A DNA stretch of 64,000 nt from Methanobacteriota archaeon (GTDB taxonomy: Archaea; Thermoplasmatota; Poseidoniia; Poseidoniales; Poseidoniaceae), in contig PBGP02000009.1 in assembly GCA_002720095.2 (NCBI GenBank), positions 56,001 through 120,000 of the forward strand, read 5' to 3'. The position numbers and the translations under genes are program-made. Positions 40,553 through 49,890 of this stretch are shown here, in pieces; position 1 is the first letter of the stretch, and each line of letters begins with the position of its first letter. The notes below the pieces were generated by a model, which was not told where the DNA came from, ran no database searches, and saw only the letters and a program-made list of their open reading frames with translations.

Positions 40553-42331
40553 ATGGTCGGAGGAGAGATACCATTAAGAAGACTAATTAATCATATGAGC
40601 TCTCACCGAAATACAGTATGGTTAGCTTCAATTTGTAGTGTAGTTAACAGACTATTTGATTTAGCTCCACCTGTGTTAATTGGAGCTGCAGTTGATGTTG
40701 TAGTTAGGGGTGAAGGTTCAGTAATTTCATCGTTAGGAATCACAAATGTTCATCATCAATTATGGTTTCTTGCCGCTGTTACTTTTTTGATTTGGGGCTT
40801 TGAATCATTATTTCAGTATCTATATGGAGTTTTATGGAGAAATTTAGCTCAAACAGTTCAGCATGAACTTAGATTAGACGTTTACGGACATATTCAAAAT
40901 TTAGAAATGGGTTGGTTCCTGGAACAATCCAAAGGAAATTTAATGGCGATTATGAATGACGATGTGAATCAACTTGAAAGATTTCTTGATGAGGGGGCAA
41001 CAGATTTACTCCATGTTGCAACAACAGTAATCGTTATCAGTGCACTCTTTTTTGTAATAGATTGGAGAGTTGCACTTTTTTCAATAGCTCCAATACCCTT
41101 AATTTTATGGGGTTCATTTCGATTTCAATCCAGAATAGCTCCAAGATATGCAGACGTCCGTTTGAAAGCAGGAAATATTGGAACTTTATTAGAAAATAAT
41201 CTGACAGGTATTACAACAATTAAGAGTTTTACAAGAGAAGAGAGAGAATTTGAAAGGTTAAGAATTACTTCTGAAGATTATTGCGAATCTAATCGAAGTG
41301 CAATAAAACTCAGTGCAAGTTTTGTACCGCTAATTAGAATGGCAATTTTAATAGGTTTCACAGCTACATTACTTCTAGGTGGTGAGTTAACTCTAAATGG
41401 AACTATAGAGGTGGGGGAGTTTAGTATTCTAGTATTTATGACACAGAGATTATTATGGCCATTAACAAGATTAGGAGCTACCTTTGATCTTTATCAGAGA
41501 GCTATGGCTTCGACAAATAGAGTACTTAATTTACTAGAAACTGAAATCTCAATGAAAGATGGAGAAAAAATTTTAACCGATGTGAGAGGAAAAGTAAGTG
41601 TGGAATCTTTAAATTTTGCTTACCCAGAAAGAGATTCTACTTTAGAAGATGTGAATCTTGAGATTCCTGATGGTTCGACTGTTGCAATTGTTGGGCCTAC
41701 GGGTTCAGGAAAAACTACTCTGGTGCGATTATTATTGAGATTTTATGATCCTAAAAGTGGTTCAATTAAAGTAGATGAAGTAGATGTTCGTGAAATTAAA
41801 CTATCTTCATTAAGGCAATCTATTGCATTAGTAAGTCAAAGAGTTACATTATTTCCTGAAAGTGTCAAAGAAAATATCCGTTATGGAAACCTTGATGCTA
41901 CAGATGAAGAAATAAAAAATGCAGCAGAAGTCGCAGAAGCAACTGAATTTATCAACACATTACCAAATGGTTTTGATACTAAGATTGGAGAGGGAGGCTA
42001 CAAACTTTCAGGTGGTCAAAGACAGAGATTATCGATTGCAAGAGCAATATTGAAAGATGCACCAATTTTGATTTTAGACGAAGCCACCTCATCTGTAGAT
42101 AATGAAACAGAAGCGGCTTTACAAAGAAGCTTGGCCCAAATTAGTAAGGGAAGATCAACTTTGATTATCGCTCATAGACTTTCTACAATACGCAATGCGG
42201 ATAATATATTTGTTCTCGAGGATGGTAAAGTCATAGAATCTGGAACACATGATGAATTACTTTTGAAGGATAGAACGTACAAACGACTTTGGGACGTACA
42301 AACTGGTATGCAGGATAAAAAAGAGGACTAA
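40553..42331 (+). CDS. ABC exporter, fused permease and ATPase (MsbA/ABCB-like)
   Basis: A 592-residue half-transporter. Six helices in the first ~320 residues include the loop FLEQSKGNLMAIMNDDVNQLE typical of exporters. The ATPase has Walker A GPTGSGKTT at 381-389, signature LSGGQ from Leu485, and Walker B ILILDE with catalytic Glu510, then HRLS. It probably works as a homodimer exporting a lipid or hydrophobic compound; the substrate is unknown. Two membrane proteins follow on the same strand. Confidence 0.95.
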   Translation: MVGGEIPLRRLINHMSSHRNTVWLASICSVVNRLFDLAPPVLIGAAVDVVVRGEGSVISSLGITNVHHQLWFLAAVTFLIWGFESLFQYLYGVLWRNLAQTVQHELRLDVYGHIQNLEMGWFLEQSKGNLMAIMNDDVNQLERFLDEGATDLLHVATTVIVISALFFVIDWRVALFSIAPIPLILWGSFRFQSRIAPRYADVRLKAGNIGTLLENNLTGITTIKSFTREEREFERLRITSEDYCESNRSAIKLSASFVPLIRMAILIGFTATLLLGGELTLNGTIEVGEFSILVFMTQRLLWPLTRLGATFDLYQRAMASTNRVLNLLETEISMKDGEKILTDVRGKVSVESLNFAYPERDSTLEDVNLEIPDGSTVAIVGPTGSGKTTLVRLLLRFYDPKSGSIKVDEVDVREIKLSSLRQSIALVSQRVTLFPESVKENIRYGNLDATDEEIKNAAEVAEATEFINTLPNGFDTKIGEGGYKLSGGQRQRLSIARAILKDAPILILDEATSSVDNETEAALQRSLAQISKGRSTLIIAHRLSTIRNADNIFVLEDGKVIESGTHDELLLKDRTYKRLWDVQTGMQDKKED

Positions 42332-42360
42332 GATTAAAATTGATATGTGCGAGTGGAATT

Positions 42361-43098
42361 ATGCAACAATCTGAACGATTAAGGTATTCAATAATTTTGT
42401 TGACAGTATATACATTTGTTTGGATGATTTTAGGATGGATTTTTTGGGTATTAGGAGGATGTAAAGCAGTTATGCCATTTATTTCAGATTTAGATCTCTA
42501 TGAACCAGGAGATACAATTTTTACTTTAGGAGCAATTGGTAGTAGTTTACTGGCCATATGGTTTCTTTTCGAACTTCAAAATACAAGACATAAATATTTA
42601 TTAAAAAATAATTTTAATAACTTCTGGGTTGCTTTTAACTATGTTTCAGTAGTGCCTGGAATCGTTGCAGCAGTTTCCTGTTTTAGAATTGGTTACACAC
42701 CTTGGAATGTTGATGGCATCGCACATGGTTCTTTCGCCAGTGACATTTTTTATGGTGGGGTAATTTGGTGTATTTTAGTTACAGTATTAACTTTGAAATT
42801 ATTCAAAGGTTCAGAGAGTTTTATACAATTAATTTCAATAAGAGCATTTACAGCTATAATTGCAGTAGTATCTTTATGGCAAATGATTGTGAACGTTACT
42901 AAAGTTTGGACTTCAAATTTTGATTGGGAATTCTGGAATGAGTCCGCAAATAACATGCAAGAATTTTGTACTAGTCAGATGTATCCGCTATTGGATAGGG
43001 CAGCTTTATGGGAATGGGCTTTAATTGCGAGTATTTTGGGGACAGTAATGACTTTTATTCCTGAAATAAAGTTATTAACAAGTTACGAGGAGGAATAG
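42361..43098 (+). CDS. Multi-pass membrane protein, unknown
   Basis: About 245 residues from the ATG at 42361, which gives a clean basic-then-hydrophobic N-terminus; a TTG at 42340 is in frame upstream. Six or so hydrophobic helices are seen, with tryptophan-rich loops. No family was recognised with certainty. It follows the ABC exporter by 29 bases and precedes a DUF998-like protein by 2, so the three may form one unit. Confidence 0.7.
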   Translation: MQQSERLRYSIILLTVYTFVWMILGWIFWVLGGCKAVMPFISDLDLYEPGDTIFTLGAIGSSLLAIWFLFELQNTRHKYLLKNNFNNFWVAFNYVSVVPGIVAAVSCFRIGYTPWNVDGIAHGSFASDIFYGGVIWCILVTVLTLKLFKGSESFIQLISIRAFTAIIAVVSLWQMIVNVTKVWTSNFDWEFWNESANNMQEFCTSQMYPLLDRAALWEWALIASILGTVMTFIPEIKLLTSYEEE

Positions 43099-43100
43099 CA

Positions 43101-43853
43101 TTGTTTAAGTTGATTGAAAAGAAATCAAATTTTCTTTCCGATAAAGCACTTAAGATTTTTATTTATTTAGGTGCAGTAATGATTATAGGAACTACGGTGG
43201 TAACTCAAATTCTTTTACAAACTGGTGGTGGAGTGAGAGATGAGCCTATTGACTTATCAGATCAAGTTCCGGATATGTTTGATTATTTGGCGGTATTTCC
43301 CGATGGACTACCAGGCTGGATTTCATCTGGAGGGGTTTTCCCACCAGAGAATTTAATTTTTAATGTTGGATTAAAAATGGGAGGAATTTTATACATTATA
43401 ATTGGTTTAGATTTATTTTTACGTACAAATTCTAAATTAAACACTAAAAGTGTAAACGAGAAAAGATATAATTTTATATCACTGATTTGTACTTCAATGG
43501 CAGGTTTAAATATATTTTTGTTAACATTCTTTCCTATGGATAAAAGCTTAATTTTTCATTTAATTTGTGCATTTTCAATATTTATTCCAGTTGTAATTTG
43601 GACATTCACTCTTTTTTATTCAAGAAAAAATATTGATGCTGAAATAAAGTTTAGAAATTACAATCTGAATAATATTCGTAAATATATTGCCTTAATGAGT
43701 TTATTTTCATTTTTATTAATGGTTTTTGGAAATCACAGGATTGCTGGTATTTCTGCAGTTGGTTCAATAATAGGTGAATGGAGTTTGATGTTTATGTCGC
43801 AGTTTCAAGTACTAACTTTGATACCAGTTATTGAAAAAAATAAATACAATTAA
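43101..43853 (+). CDS. DUF998-like membrane protein
   Basis: A 250-residue, seven-helix-type membrane protein. The stretch LNIFLLTFFPMDKSLIFHLICAFSIFIPVVIW resembles the DUF998 family, whose function is unknown. The start is TTG at 43101 with GAGGAGG eight bases upstream, an excellent ribosome site that decides the start. The preceding stop is only 2 bases away, indicating coupling. Confidence 0.65.
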   Translation: MFKLIEKKSNFLSDKALKIFIYLGAVMIIGTTVVTQILLQTGGGVRDEPIDLSDQVPDMFDYLAVFPDGLPGWISSGGVFPPENLIFNVGLKMGGILYIIIGLDLFLRTNSKLNTKSVNEKRYNFISLICTSMAGLNIFLLTFFPMDKSLIFHLICAFSIFIPVVIWTFTLFYSRKNIDAEIKFRNYNLNNIRKYIALMSLFSFLLMVFGNHRIAGISAVGSIIGEWSLMFMSQFQVLTLIPVIEKNKYN

Positions 43854-43863
43854 TTTATATTTT

Positions 43864-44817
43864 TCATAATTCTAGATTTACCAAACTTGCATCCGCAAAT
43901 AAGTCATAGAAAGCGTCTATCGTATCAGAAATAGGTTTTGAATATCCTCCACCCATAAAAATTACAGTAGGTAATGATTGTTTTTTAATCATATCAAAAA
44001 CTAGATTATTCCTTCTTCTCATTCCCTCACGAGTGATATTTAATTTACCCAAAGCATCAGATTTTAAACCATCTACGCCAGCTTGAAATAGAATCAAATC
44101 AGGGTTAAAATTAGTAGTAATTTTTATGGCTCTCTTAACTACTTCTAGGTATTCCTCGTCTTCTGCACCTGGTTCCAGTTCTAGATCAAAATCACTATTG
44201 GTTTTTCTGAATGGGAAATTTTTAGAACAGTGTACTGAGATTGTAAGTACTGATTCCAAGTCCTCGAGAATAGTGGCCGTACCATCACCCTGATGTACGT
44301 CTAAATCTAGTATAACCACTCTGTTGAAATTTATATTTTCTAAGGCCATAATCGCGCATACCGCTAAGTCATTGAAAATACAATATCCGGAACCGAATCC
44401 ACGATGCGCATGATGTGTTCCTCCTGCTAAATTTGCTGCAATTCCTCCATTTTCAATTACGTGTTCTAAAGCACCAACAGCGCCTCCCATTAACATAAGT
44501 GTACGAGGAATAATTTCAGGTGTCCACGGAGTTAGTCCAATTCGTTTGATCTGTTTTTCATCCAACTCACCATTAAGAAATTTATCTACATAATATTCAT
44601 CATGTGCTAACAGTAAATTTTGACGAGAGATCTTTTTTGGAGTTCTAATATCGATATTTGGTGCAAACTCTGAGTATAATAATTTATGAACTAATTTTGT
44701 GTATCTATCTCTTGGGAAGCGAGCATCAGGATGAATTCCATCTGTGTAGATGGAGTGGTACCAAATTGGTAAAGTATTCAACAATGGTGGATTTTTTACC
44801 TTTTTACTTTCATACAT
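43864..44817 (-). CDS. Histone-deacetylase-family hydrolase (AcuC/HDAC superfamily)
   Basis: A 317-residue zinc-dependent deacetylase-fold enzyme. His135-His136 are the catalytic pair (GTHHAHRGFGSGYCIFND), and the zinc ligands Asp171 and His173-region appear in VVILDLDVHQGDGT (Asp171, Asp173, His175 by my count); a further ligand Asp is in FQAGVDGLKSDALG. The family deacetylates lysines, acetoin-linked targets or polyamines; the substrate here is open. I start at the ATG at 44817 after GGTGTTATA; a TTG at 44832 precedes it. It follows a small membrane protein gene on the same strand by 20 bases. Confidence 0.92.
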   Translation of the reverse strand: MYESKKVKNPPLLNTLPIWYHSIYTDGIHPDARFPRDRYTKLVHKLLYSEFAPNIDIRTPKKISRQNLLLAHDEYYVDKFLNGELDEKQIKRIGLTPWTPEIIPRTLMLMGGAVGALEHVIENGGIAANLAGGTHHAHRGFGSGYCIFNDLAVCAIMALENINFNRVVILDLDVHQGDGTATILEDLESVLTISVHCSKNFPFRKTNSDFDLELEPGAEDEEYLEVVKRAIKITTNFNPDLILFQAGVDGLKSDALGKLNITREGMRRRNNLVFDMIKKQSLPTVIFMGGGYSKPISDTIDAFYDLFADASLVNLEL

Positions 44818-44837
44818 TATAACACCATTCAATTATT

Positions 44838-45209
44838 TTATTTTGGACGGAAAATTATCAAAGCAATACTTACCAACGCTGCTAAAATCAATGGACCTGT
44901 GATGAAAATTTCTTCTGTTGCTGTAAACTCCCATTTGACGGTAGACCATCCAAGTGCTAATGTCTCTAGTAAAGATGCTAACATTACAACATCATACAAC
45001 TTTCTTTCATTTGAAGGATTGCTTGCGGCCAATAGCGCACCTACCCCATTTACAGCAATCAAAGCAGCACCTAAATTTCTCAGCCAAGCTATATTCTCAG
45101 TATTTGCACCTTCTAATTCAGCATACCATTCAGGAATTAGAAAGAAAATTAAACCCATACCAATACTTGACCATCCACACACTTTTAGAGTTAGTACCGC
45201 CCTATCCAT
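44838..45209 (-). CDS. Small four-helix membrane protein
   Basis: A 123-residue protein of four hydrophobic helices with the sequence feature IPEWYAELEGANTENIAWLRNLGAALIAVNGVGALLA, which is the pattern seen in small uncharacterised bacterial and archaeal membrane proteins. No function can be assigned. It is divergent from the DUF962 gene and upstream of the HDAC-family gene. Confidence 0.65.
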   Translation of the reverse strand: MDRAVLTLKVCGWSSIGMGLIFFLIPEWYAELEGANTENIAWLRNLGAALIAVNGVGALLAASNPSNERKLYDVVMLASLLETLALGWSTVKWEFTATEEIFITGPLILAALVSIALIIFRPK

Positions 45210-45282
45210 GATGGTGAGACATGAGACTTTGTAATTAATTTATTCAGATTTATTCATTAGATTGAATTATTTCAGGTTACTT

Positions 45283-45762
45283 ATGTCAGACGTGAAAACA
45301 CGAAGTATGCAAGAGTGGTTAGACGCATACGGGGTTAGCCACCAAAATCCCTTGAATAAAAAAATTCATTGGGTTTGTGTACCATTGATATTTTGGTCAA
45401 TTGTAGGATTACTATGGTCAATTCCCACACCTTGGTCAGTAAGTTATGTTTGGTTAAATTTTGCAACTCTGGCAATAATTCCTGTATTCTTTTTTTATGC
45501 TAGATTATCAATTTCATTAACAATTGGAATGATGTTATGGTGTACTTTTTGTTTTGCTGTTTGTGGTATATACAATGAATTAGTCAGTTTCTCACTTTGG
45601 CAACTATCAATAATTGTATTTGTTTTAGCTTGGATTGGACAGTTTTATGGGCACAAGATAGAAGGAATTAAACCCTCATTTTTTGAAGATTTACAATTTT
45701 TAATGATAGGCCCAGCTTGGCTAATGAGTTTCATATACAATAAATTTAGAATACGTTATTGA
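45283..45762 (+). CDS. DUF962/Mpo1-like membrane protein
   Basis: About 159 residues from the ATG at 45283; a TTG at 45262 would add 7 residues. The N-terminal motif YGVSHQNPLNKKIHWVCVPLIFWS, with its two conserved histidines (H-x2-N-x4-H), is the DUF962 signature. Members include yeast Mpo1, an iron-dependent dioxygenase acting on 2-hydroxy fatty acids. Four helices follow and a late conserved GHKIEG occurs. Activity is inferred from family only. Confidence 0.8.
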   Translation: MSDVKTRSMQEWLDAYGVSHQNPLNKKIHWVCVPLIFWSIVGLLWSIPTPWSVSYVWLNFATLAIIPVFFFYARLSISLTIGMMLWCTFCFAVCGIYNELVSFSLWQLSIIVFVLAWIGQFYGHKIEGIKPSFFEDLQFLMIGPAWLMSFIYNKFRIRY

Positions 45763-45782
45763 AATTCATCTGGGTGAATTAT

Positions 45783-46595
45783 ATGGCTGCGATGAATATA
45801 TTTTTGTCAGCGTTTTTTGCGGGTTTAGTTGCTATTATAGCAACAGTTGCTATTGAGAAATATGGAGGGGTAATAGGAGGTATTTTTGGTACAGTTCCTA
45901 CTACAATTGTTCCTGCTGCAGCATTTATTTGGATTGCAGATTCTAATCAGCCATCATTTGAATCTTCAATGGGAATGGTACCGGTGGGAATGTTGTTAAA
46001 TTCATTTTTTTTATGGTTATGGAGAGTAATTCCACCTGTAATTCCTGAATGGAAATTTTCAATTAGACTAGCAATCATTACATCAATTAATCTTAGTTTT
46101 TGGTTTGCAGGCGCGATAATTTCTGTAATTTTATTTTCAGAATTAAGTCCAATGTTAGTGGGTGGAGTCGCTTTAGTTATTGGATTATTATTTGGACGTT
46201 TAGCAACCAAAAGACATCGTCCAGCACCACGCGGAAAAAATAAAGTTGGAATTACAATACTATTTTCTAGAGGAATTGCAGCTGCAATTGCAATCGGTGT
46301 TGCAGTTTGGCTTTCTCAACAAGGTTCTCCATTATTAGCGGGTATAGCTTCAGTCTTTCCTGCTATTTTCTTGACAACTATGGTTGCTCTTTGGATTTCT
46401 CAAGGGGAAGAAGTTCCTAGTGGTGCTGTTGGTCCAATGATGCTTGGATCAATGTCTGTAAGTTTGTATGCATTGGTTGCTGTAGTATTTATTCCCTCAT
46501 TTGGAATAATTTTCGGTTCCATTTTTTCTTGGTTAATCTCATTAATTTTTATCTCTATTCCTGTTGCATTCACGCTTAGGTTAAACACAACTTGA
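45783..46595 (+). CDS. Multi-pass membrane protein with two-fold helix layout
   Basis: About 270 residues from the ATG at 45783; the frame begins with a TTG at 45759 overlapping the previous stop. Around eight hydrophobic helices are seen. Two similar glycine-rich patterns, GGIFGTVPTTIVPAAAF and LAGIASVFPAIFLTTMVALW, one in each half, suggest an internal duplication. No family name is given. The gene ends at an inverted repeat that separates it from the CoA-binding gene. Confidence 0.65.
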   Translation: MAAMNIFLSAFFAGLVAIIATVAIEKYGGVIGGIFGTVPTTIVPAAAFIWIADSNQPSFESSMGMVPVGMLLNSFFLWLWRVIPPVIPEWKFSIRLAIITSINLSFWFAGAIISVILFSELSPMLVGGVALVIGLLFGRLATKRHRPAPRGKNKVGITILFSRGIAAAIAIGVAVWLSQQGSPLLAGIASVFPAIFLTTMVALWISQGEEVPSGAVGPMMLGSMSVSLYALVAVVFIPSFGIIFGSIFSWLISLIFISIPVAFTLRLNTT

Positions 46596-46621
46596 TATGT
46601 AAGTAAATTGATTACATATCA
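46593..46621. promoter_or_regulatory. 10-base inverted repeat abutting the CoA-binding gene start
   Basis: The arms TGATATGTAA and TTACATATCA are perfect reverse complements with a 9-base spacer. The left arm begins at the stop codon of the preceding gene; the right arm ends on the first base of the next ATG. A symmetric AT-rich dyad in the promoter position suggests a regulator binding site or an attenuating stem. The role is inferred. Confidence 0.4.
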
Positions 46622-47262
46622 TGTCTTCTGATTTTGATTGGCTTCACGATGTTAGAACAGTCCACATTATTGGTGCAGGCCTTAACCAGGATAAACCTGC
46701 ACATCGGGCATTCATTGATGCTGGACACAGAGGGTTCAGAATGGTTCCTGTACATCCTAAAGCTGCAGGGAGTAGTATTCTTGGAAGACCTATTGTCCCA
46801 CATCCTTGGTCTTCATCAGATCCTGAAATGTTTGTAATCTTTCTTTCACCATATTCGATATTTAATGAGATTAGAAAATGGTTATTTGAAGGTCGTAAGA
46901 TTCCCTTTTTATGGCTTCAACCTGGTGCAGAGAATGATGATCTAATTGAATTTTTAAATAATGCAAAAATTAAATATTCTGTAGGTAAATGTTGGGTAAT
47001 TACAATTAATGAACAAGATATTTTTGCATCTAATCCTTCTCAAATACTACCATGGTGTTTGCAAACTAAATCAGATGATGGAAGTGAATGTTCGGTGTGG
47101 AGTTATTTTTCTTCTGGTACAGACTATATTTGCAATAATCCTTTGGAATGGGTTGGAGATTTATTAGATTTAGAATTAAGTGAAGAATCAATTCCAAAAT
47201 ATATTCGTTCTTTAGTTAAAGAGGGCGAAACTTTAGAAGATGCGGCAAAGCGACTAAGTTAA
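46621..47262 (+). CDS. CoA-binding-domain (Rossmann) protein
   Basis: A 213-residue protein. The first ~130 residues match the CoA_binding_2 fold: VRTVHIIGAGLNQDKPAHRAFIDAGHRGFRMVPVHPKAAG, then LGRPIVPHPWS, FVIFLSPYSI and FLWLQPGAEND, and a cysteine (GKCWVI) at the usual place. The last ~80 residues are an extension that I do not recognise. Ligand and role are unknown; some relatives bind CoA or sense redox state. It is preceded immediately by a 10-base dyad. Confidence 0.8.
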   Translation: MSSDFDWLHDVRTVHIIGAGLNQDKPAHRAFIDAGHRGFRMVPVHPKAAGSSILGRPIVPHPWSSSDPEMFVIFLSPYSIFNEIRKWLFEGRKIPFLWLQPGAENDDLIEFLNNAKIKYSVGKCWVITINEQDIFASNPSQILPWCLQTKSDDGSECSVWSYFSSGTDYICNNPLEWVGDLLDLELSEESIPKYIRSLVKEGETLEDAAKRLS

Positions 47263-47287
47263 AAACAGATTTTTCTAGGCTGTTATT

Positions 47288-47641
47288 ATGTCAATAATAG
47301 CAGCGTATAATGAAGCCTGGGAAAACGAAAATACAGAAGCACTCGGAGAAATCATTCACGATGATTGCGTATTCAATCCGCATGTAGGTGGAATCACTAT
47401 GAGTAAATCAGATATAATTGGATTTGTTAGTGGTGGAAATACTCCAAAATCAGAACAAAACAGAATTCTTTTCGAAAATGATGAAGTCGGCGTTGCGCAT
47501 TCAATAGTTCACTTTGCTAATGGTTCAACATCTGAAGCAGTATTATCATTTATGAGATTCAAAGATGGAAAGATTGTATCTATGGAAACTGGTGCAACTC
47601 CATTATCTGATGATTACAAAGTTGTAGGTCAGAGTAATTGA
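47288..47641 (+). CDS. NTF2/SnoaL-like small protein
   Basis: A 117-residue cone-shaped alpha+beta protein of the NTF2/SnoaL superfamily, judged by IIAAYNEAWENENTEALGEIIHDDCVFNPHVGG at the start and EAVLSFMRFKDGKIVSMETGATP at the end. Such proteins are enzymes or binding modules; no catalytic residue can be named here. Its last 13 bases overlap the convergent acetyltransferase gene. Confidence 0.75.
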   Translation: MSIIAAYNEAWENENTEALGEIIHDDCVFNPHVGGITMSKSDIIGFVSGGNTPKSEQNRILFENDEVGVAHSIVHFANGSTSEAVLSFMRFKDGKIVSMETGATPLSDDYKVVGQSN

Positions 47642-48117
47642 TTAAAATTTCTTAACATCATTATTACTGATTTTTCTTCATGATGAAGAACACCTACTTC
47701 TACAAAGCCATGCCTTTTATGAAATCTAATGGAATCTGGGTTCGGAGGTTTAAGACTAACTTCTGCAGCTACAGGAAGTTCCAGTTTTTGAGCATGAGCA
47801 ATAACTTTTTCGTATAATAAAGAACCAATTTTTTGATTTCTGCTATTTGTTGTAACAGCCACTCTGTCAACATAAAGGAAATTTTTGTAGTTTTTATTGA
47901 ACCAAGCATAATTCAAGCTTCCATATTCAGTTCTTGGAAGAAGACAGATAACAATTCCTAATAATTCATCTTCGTTGAATACGCCCAAAGATAACTCTGA
48001 ATAATTTAGTAGTTTTGAGATTTCATATTCCGAAACTTTTCCTGTACCAGGTAACCCCTCTTCATTTATCTTCCAAATTGTAGCTATGTCTTGTGTTTCA
48101 AGTTCACGAATAATCAA
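47629..48117 (-). CDS. GNAT-family N-acetyltransferase
   Basis: About 162 residues. The acetyl-CoA site shows as NFLYVDRVAVTTNSRNQKIGSLLYEKVIAHA (the Q/R-x-x-G-x-G/S loop) followed by FHKRHGFVEVGVLHHE. I start at a TTG at 48117 placed 4 bases after AGGTGAT; an upstream GTG at 48126 is also in frame and would overlap the DoxX-like gene. Substrate unknown. Confidence 0.85.
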   Translation of the reverse strand: MIIRELETQDIATIWKINEEGLPGTGKVSEYEISKLLNYSELSLGVFNEDELLGIVICLLPRTEYGSLNYAWFNKNYKNFLYVDRVAVTTNSRNQKIGSLLYEKVIAHAQKLELPVAAEVSLKPPNPDSIRFHKRHGFVEVGVLHHEEKSVIMMLRNFNQLL

Positions 48118-48118
48118 T

Positions 48119-49099
48119 TCAATCACCTACTTTTTTTTCAATATGGCTCTTTAATTCTACTGCAGAGGGTTTTTTTCTCGGTTCACTAAATCCGAAAGTG
48201 GCTTTTGGTTCAAAGTTTGTCATTTTACCCAAATCTGTCCCATTAATTGAGGCCTTTGCTGAAATCAAATTACTTACCTTTTCAATTGCATACCACTCTT
48301 GTCTGCCATCGTTTGTTAAACCATTTGTTTTTGTTCCAAAAAAGAGAAATGCGACTATATATTCTAAACTTGAAATGAACCATAGCGGTCTTCTAAAAGG
48401 TATTTTAAGACCTTTAGACCATTCTAGTTCACATATAATTTTATCAGATTTGATTAGTATTTGATTTGATGTTTCTTCAATTGAAAAGCTTGAAATTAAA
48501 TATTCATCAAATTCATACATACTTGAAATAAAATCAATTAGTTTTTGATTTGGAGCAATTAACACTTTTTTCCCATCGGGCTTAGCCCACATAATATCTG
48601 TGAACTTTCCAAATGGAGTATATTTCCAATTTCCAATTACAATTCTATCCCCAGATTCAAAACCACTTGAGAATATTTGTCCATCAAAAATTAATAAATT
48701 ATTTTTTTGATACAATTCATCTTTGAATGGAGGGAATTTTCCTATCCAAAGTGCAGTTAAAATTAGAGCAAATTGAATTATTCCCCTAAGTACATGCCAT
48801 TTGTCTGCAAATGTTTCCCCACTTAATGGGATATTATTTATCCACATATTCAGATTTGCCCAATATAGAGTAATTAACATTAAAACCATTGCAGCTGAAG
48901 AAACTTTTCTTAATCTAGGAATCATTATTCCAGCACCGATTAACACTTCCAAAACACCACTAAAAATTACCCAAAAATAAGGATTTCCTAGTATTTCAGG
49001 TACTATTGGTTCGAACCAAGTAGGGTCTGTGAAATGTGAAATTCCAACCCATACAAAAGGGATGCCATAAATTATTGAGATAATATCTCGAGAATTCAT
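48119..49099 (-). CDS. DoxX-like membrane protein with soluble C-terminal domain
   Basis: A 326-residue protein. The first ~125 residues are four helices in the DoxX/DoxD layout (VWVGISHFTDPTWFEPIVPEIL, LEVLIGAGIMIPRLRKVSSAAMVLM). The remaining ~200 residues form a soluble part with no match that I recognise; it contains two further hydrophobic segments at most. DoxX proteins are associated with thiosulfate oxidation or membrane redox complexes in a few cases, but most are uncharacterised. The ATG overlaps the methyltransferase stop by ATGA. Confidence 0.75.
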   Translation of the reverse strand: MNSRDIISIIYGIPFVWVGISHFTDPTWFEPIVPEILGNPYFWVIFSGVLEVLIGAGIMIPRLRKVSSAAMVLMLITLYWANLNMWINNIPLSGETFADKWHVLRGIIQFALILTALWIGKFPPFKDELYQKNNLLIFDGQIFSSGFESGDRIVIGNWKYTPFGKFTDIMWAKPDGKKVLIAPNQKLIDFISSMYEFDEYLISSFSIEETSNQILIKSDKIICELEWSKGLKIPFRRPLWFISSLEYIVAFLFFGTKTNGLTNDGRQEWYAIEKVSNLISAKASINGTDLGKMTNFEPKATFGFSEPRKKPSAVELKSHIEKKVGD

Positions 49100-49866
49100 T
49101 TACTCACCAAATCAATTCTCTTTCTTGCAATTTCAATATATTCTTTTGAAATGTCACAACCAATATATTTTCGATTATTTTTCAACGCCATTTTACAAGT
49201 TGTACCAGAACCACACATCGGATCAAATACCAAATCTCCTTCATTAGTCCATGATAGAATGTGATCTTCTGCTAATTTTTCAGGCATTACTGCAGGATGT
49301 TCAAACGCGATTTTATCACTTGTAGTTCCATGCATTCCAACAGCATATTCCCAAATATTTGTTTTTGTTTTTTTTGAATTTAGTTTACCAATAACTTTGT
49401 TATTTACTCCATCAGGCCCTTTGTTAGTTGGCATTTTTTCAAATCCTTGTCTAACTGTATCAATCATTATTGGATTGTATGTATTTGGTTTTCCTTTGGA
49501 AAATACATGCATGAATTCATAACAATTTGTATAAGCATTTGAACGCATAAACGGAGTGTTTTTTTTGCGATAAATCATAACATCATGAACATTAAAACCA
49601 ATTTCTTGAAAGTAAATTGCTTGCTTAAAACTGGTTAGTGATTTATTTCCGTTCTTAATTCTATCACCGACAATCCAAACTACAATACCACCTTGTTTAG
49701 TAACTTTGTATAGTCCATCAGCTACACTTTTGAAATTAAAATCGTATCCTTCATAATCTCTTAATTGATCATATGGCGGAGAAGTAATCGTTAAGTCAAT
49801 AGAATTTTCATCCATTGAATTCATTAATTCAACACAATTCTGACTAATTAAGTAATTGAATTCCAT
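49096..49866 (-). CDS. DNA methyltransferase, SPPY type (probable N4-cytosine)
   Basis: A 256-residue amino-methyltransferase. Motif IV SPPY is at residues 29-32 (LTITSPPYDQLRDYEGY), and the AdoMet-binding motif DPMCGSGT begins at residue 215, so the order catalytic-then-AdoMet marks the beta class. SPPY, rather than DPPY, points to N4-cytosine modification, although N6-adenine cannot be excluded. No restriction endonuclease gene is next to it. It is followed by a DoxX-like gene overlapping by ATGA. Confidence 0.88.
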   Translation of the reverse strand: MEFNYLISQNCVELMNSMDENSIDLTITSPPYDQLRDYEGYDFNFKSVADGLYKVTKQGGIVVWIVGDRIKNGNKSLTSFKQAIYFQEIGFNVHDVMIYRKKNTPFMRSNAYTNCYEFMHVFSKGKPNTYNPIMIDTVRQGFEKMPTNKGPDGVNNKVIGKLNSKKTKTNIWEYAVGMHGTTSDKIAFEHPAVMPEKLAEDHILSWTNEGDLVFDPMCGSGTTCKMALKNNRKYIGCDISKEYIEIARKRIDLVSK

Positions 49867-49890
49867 CTAAAAAGCCTCATATTGGCGAAT

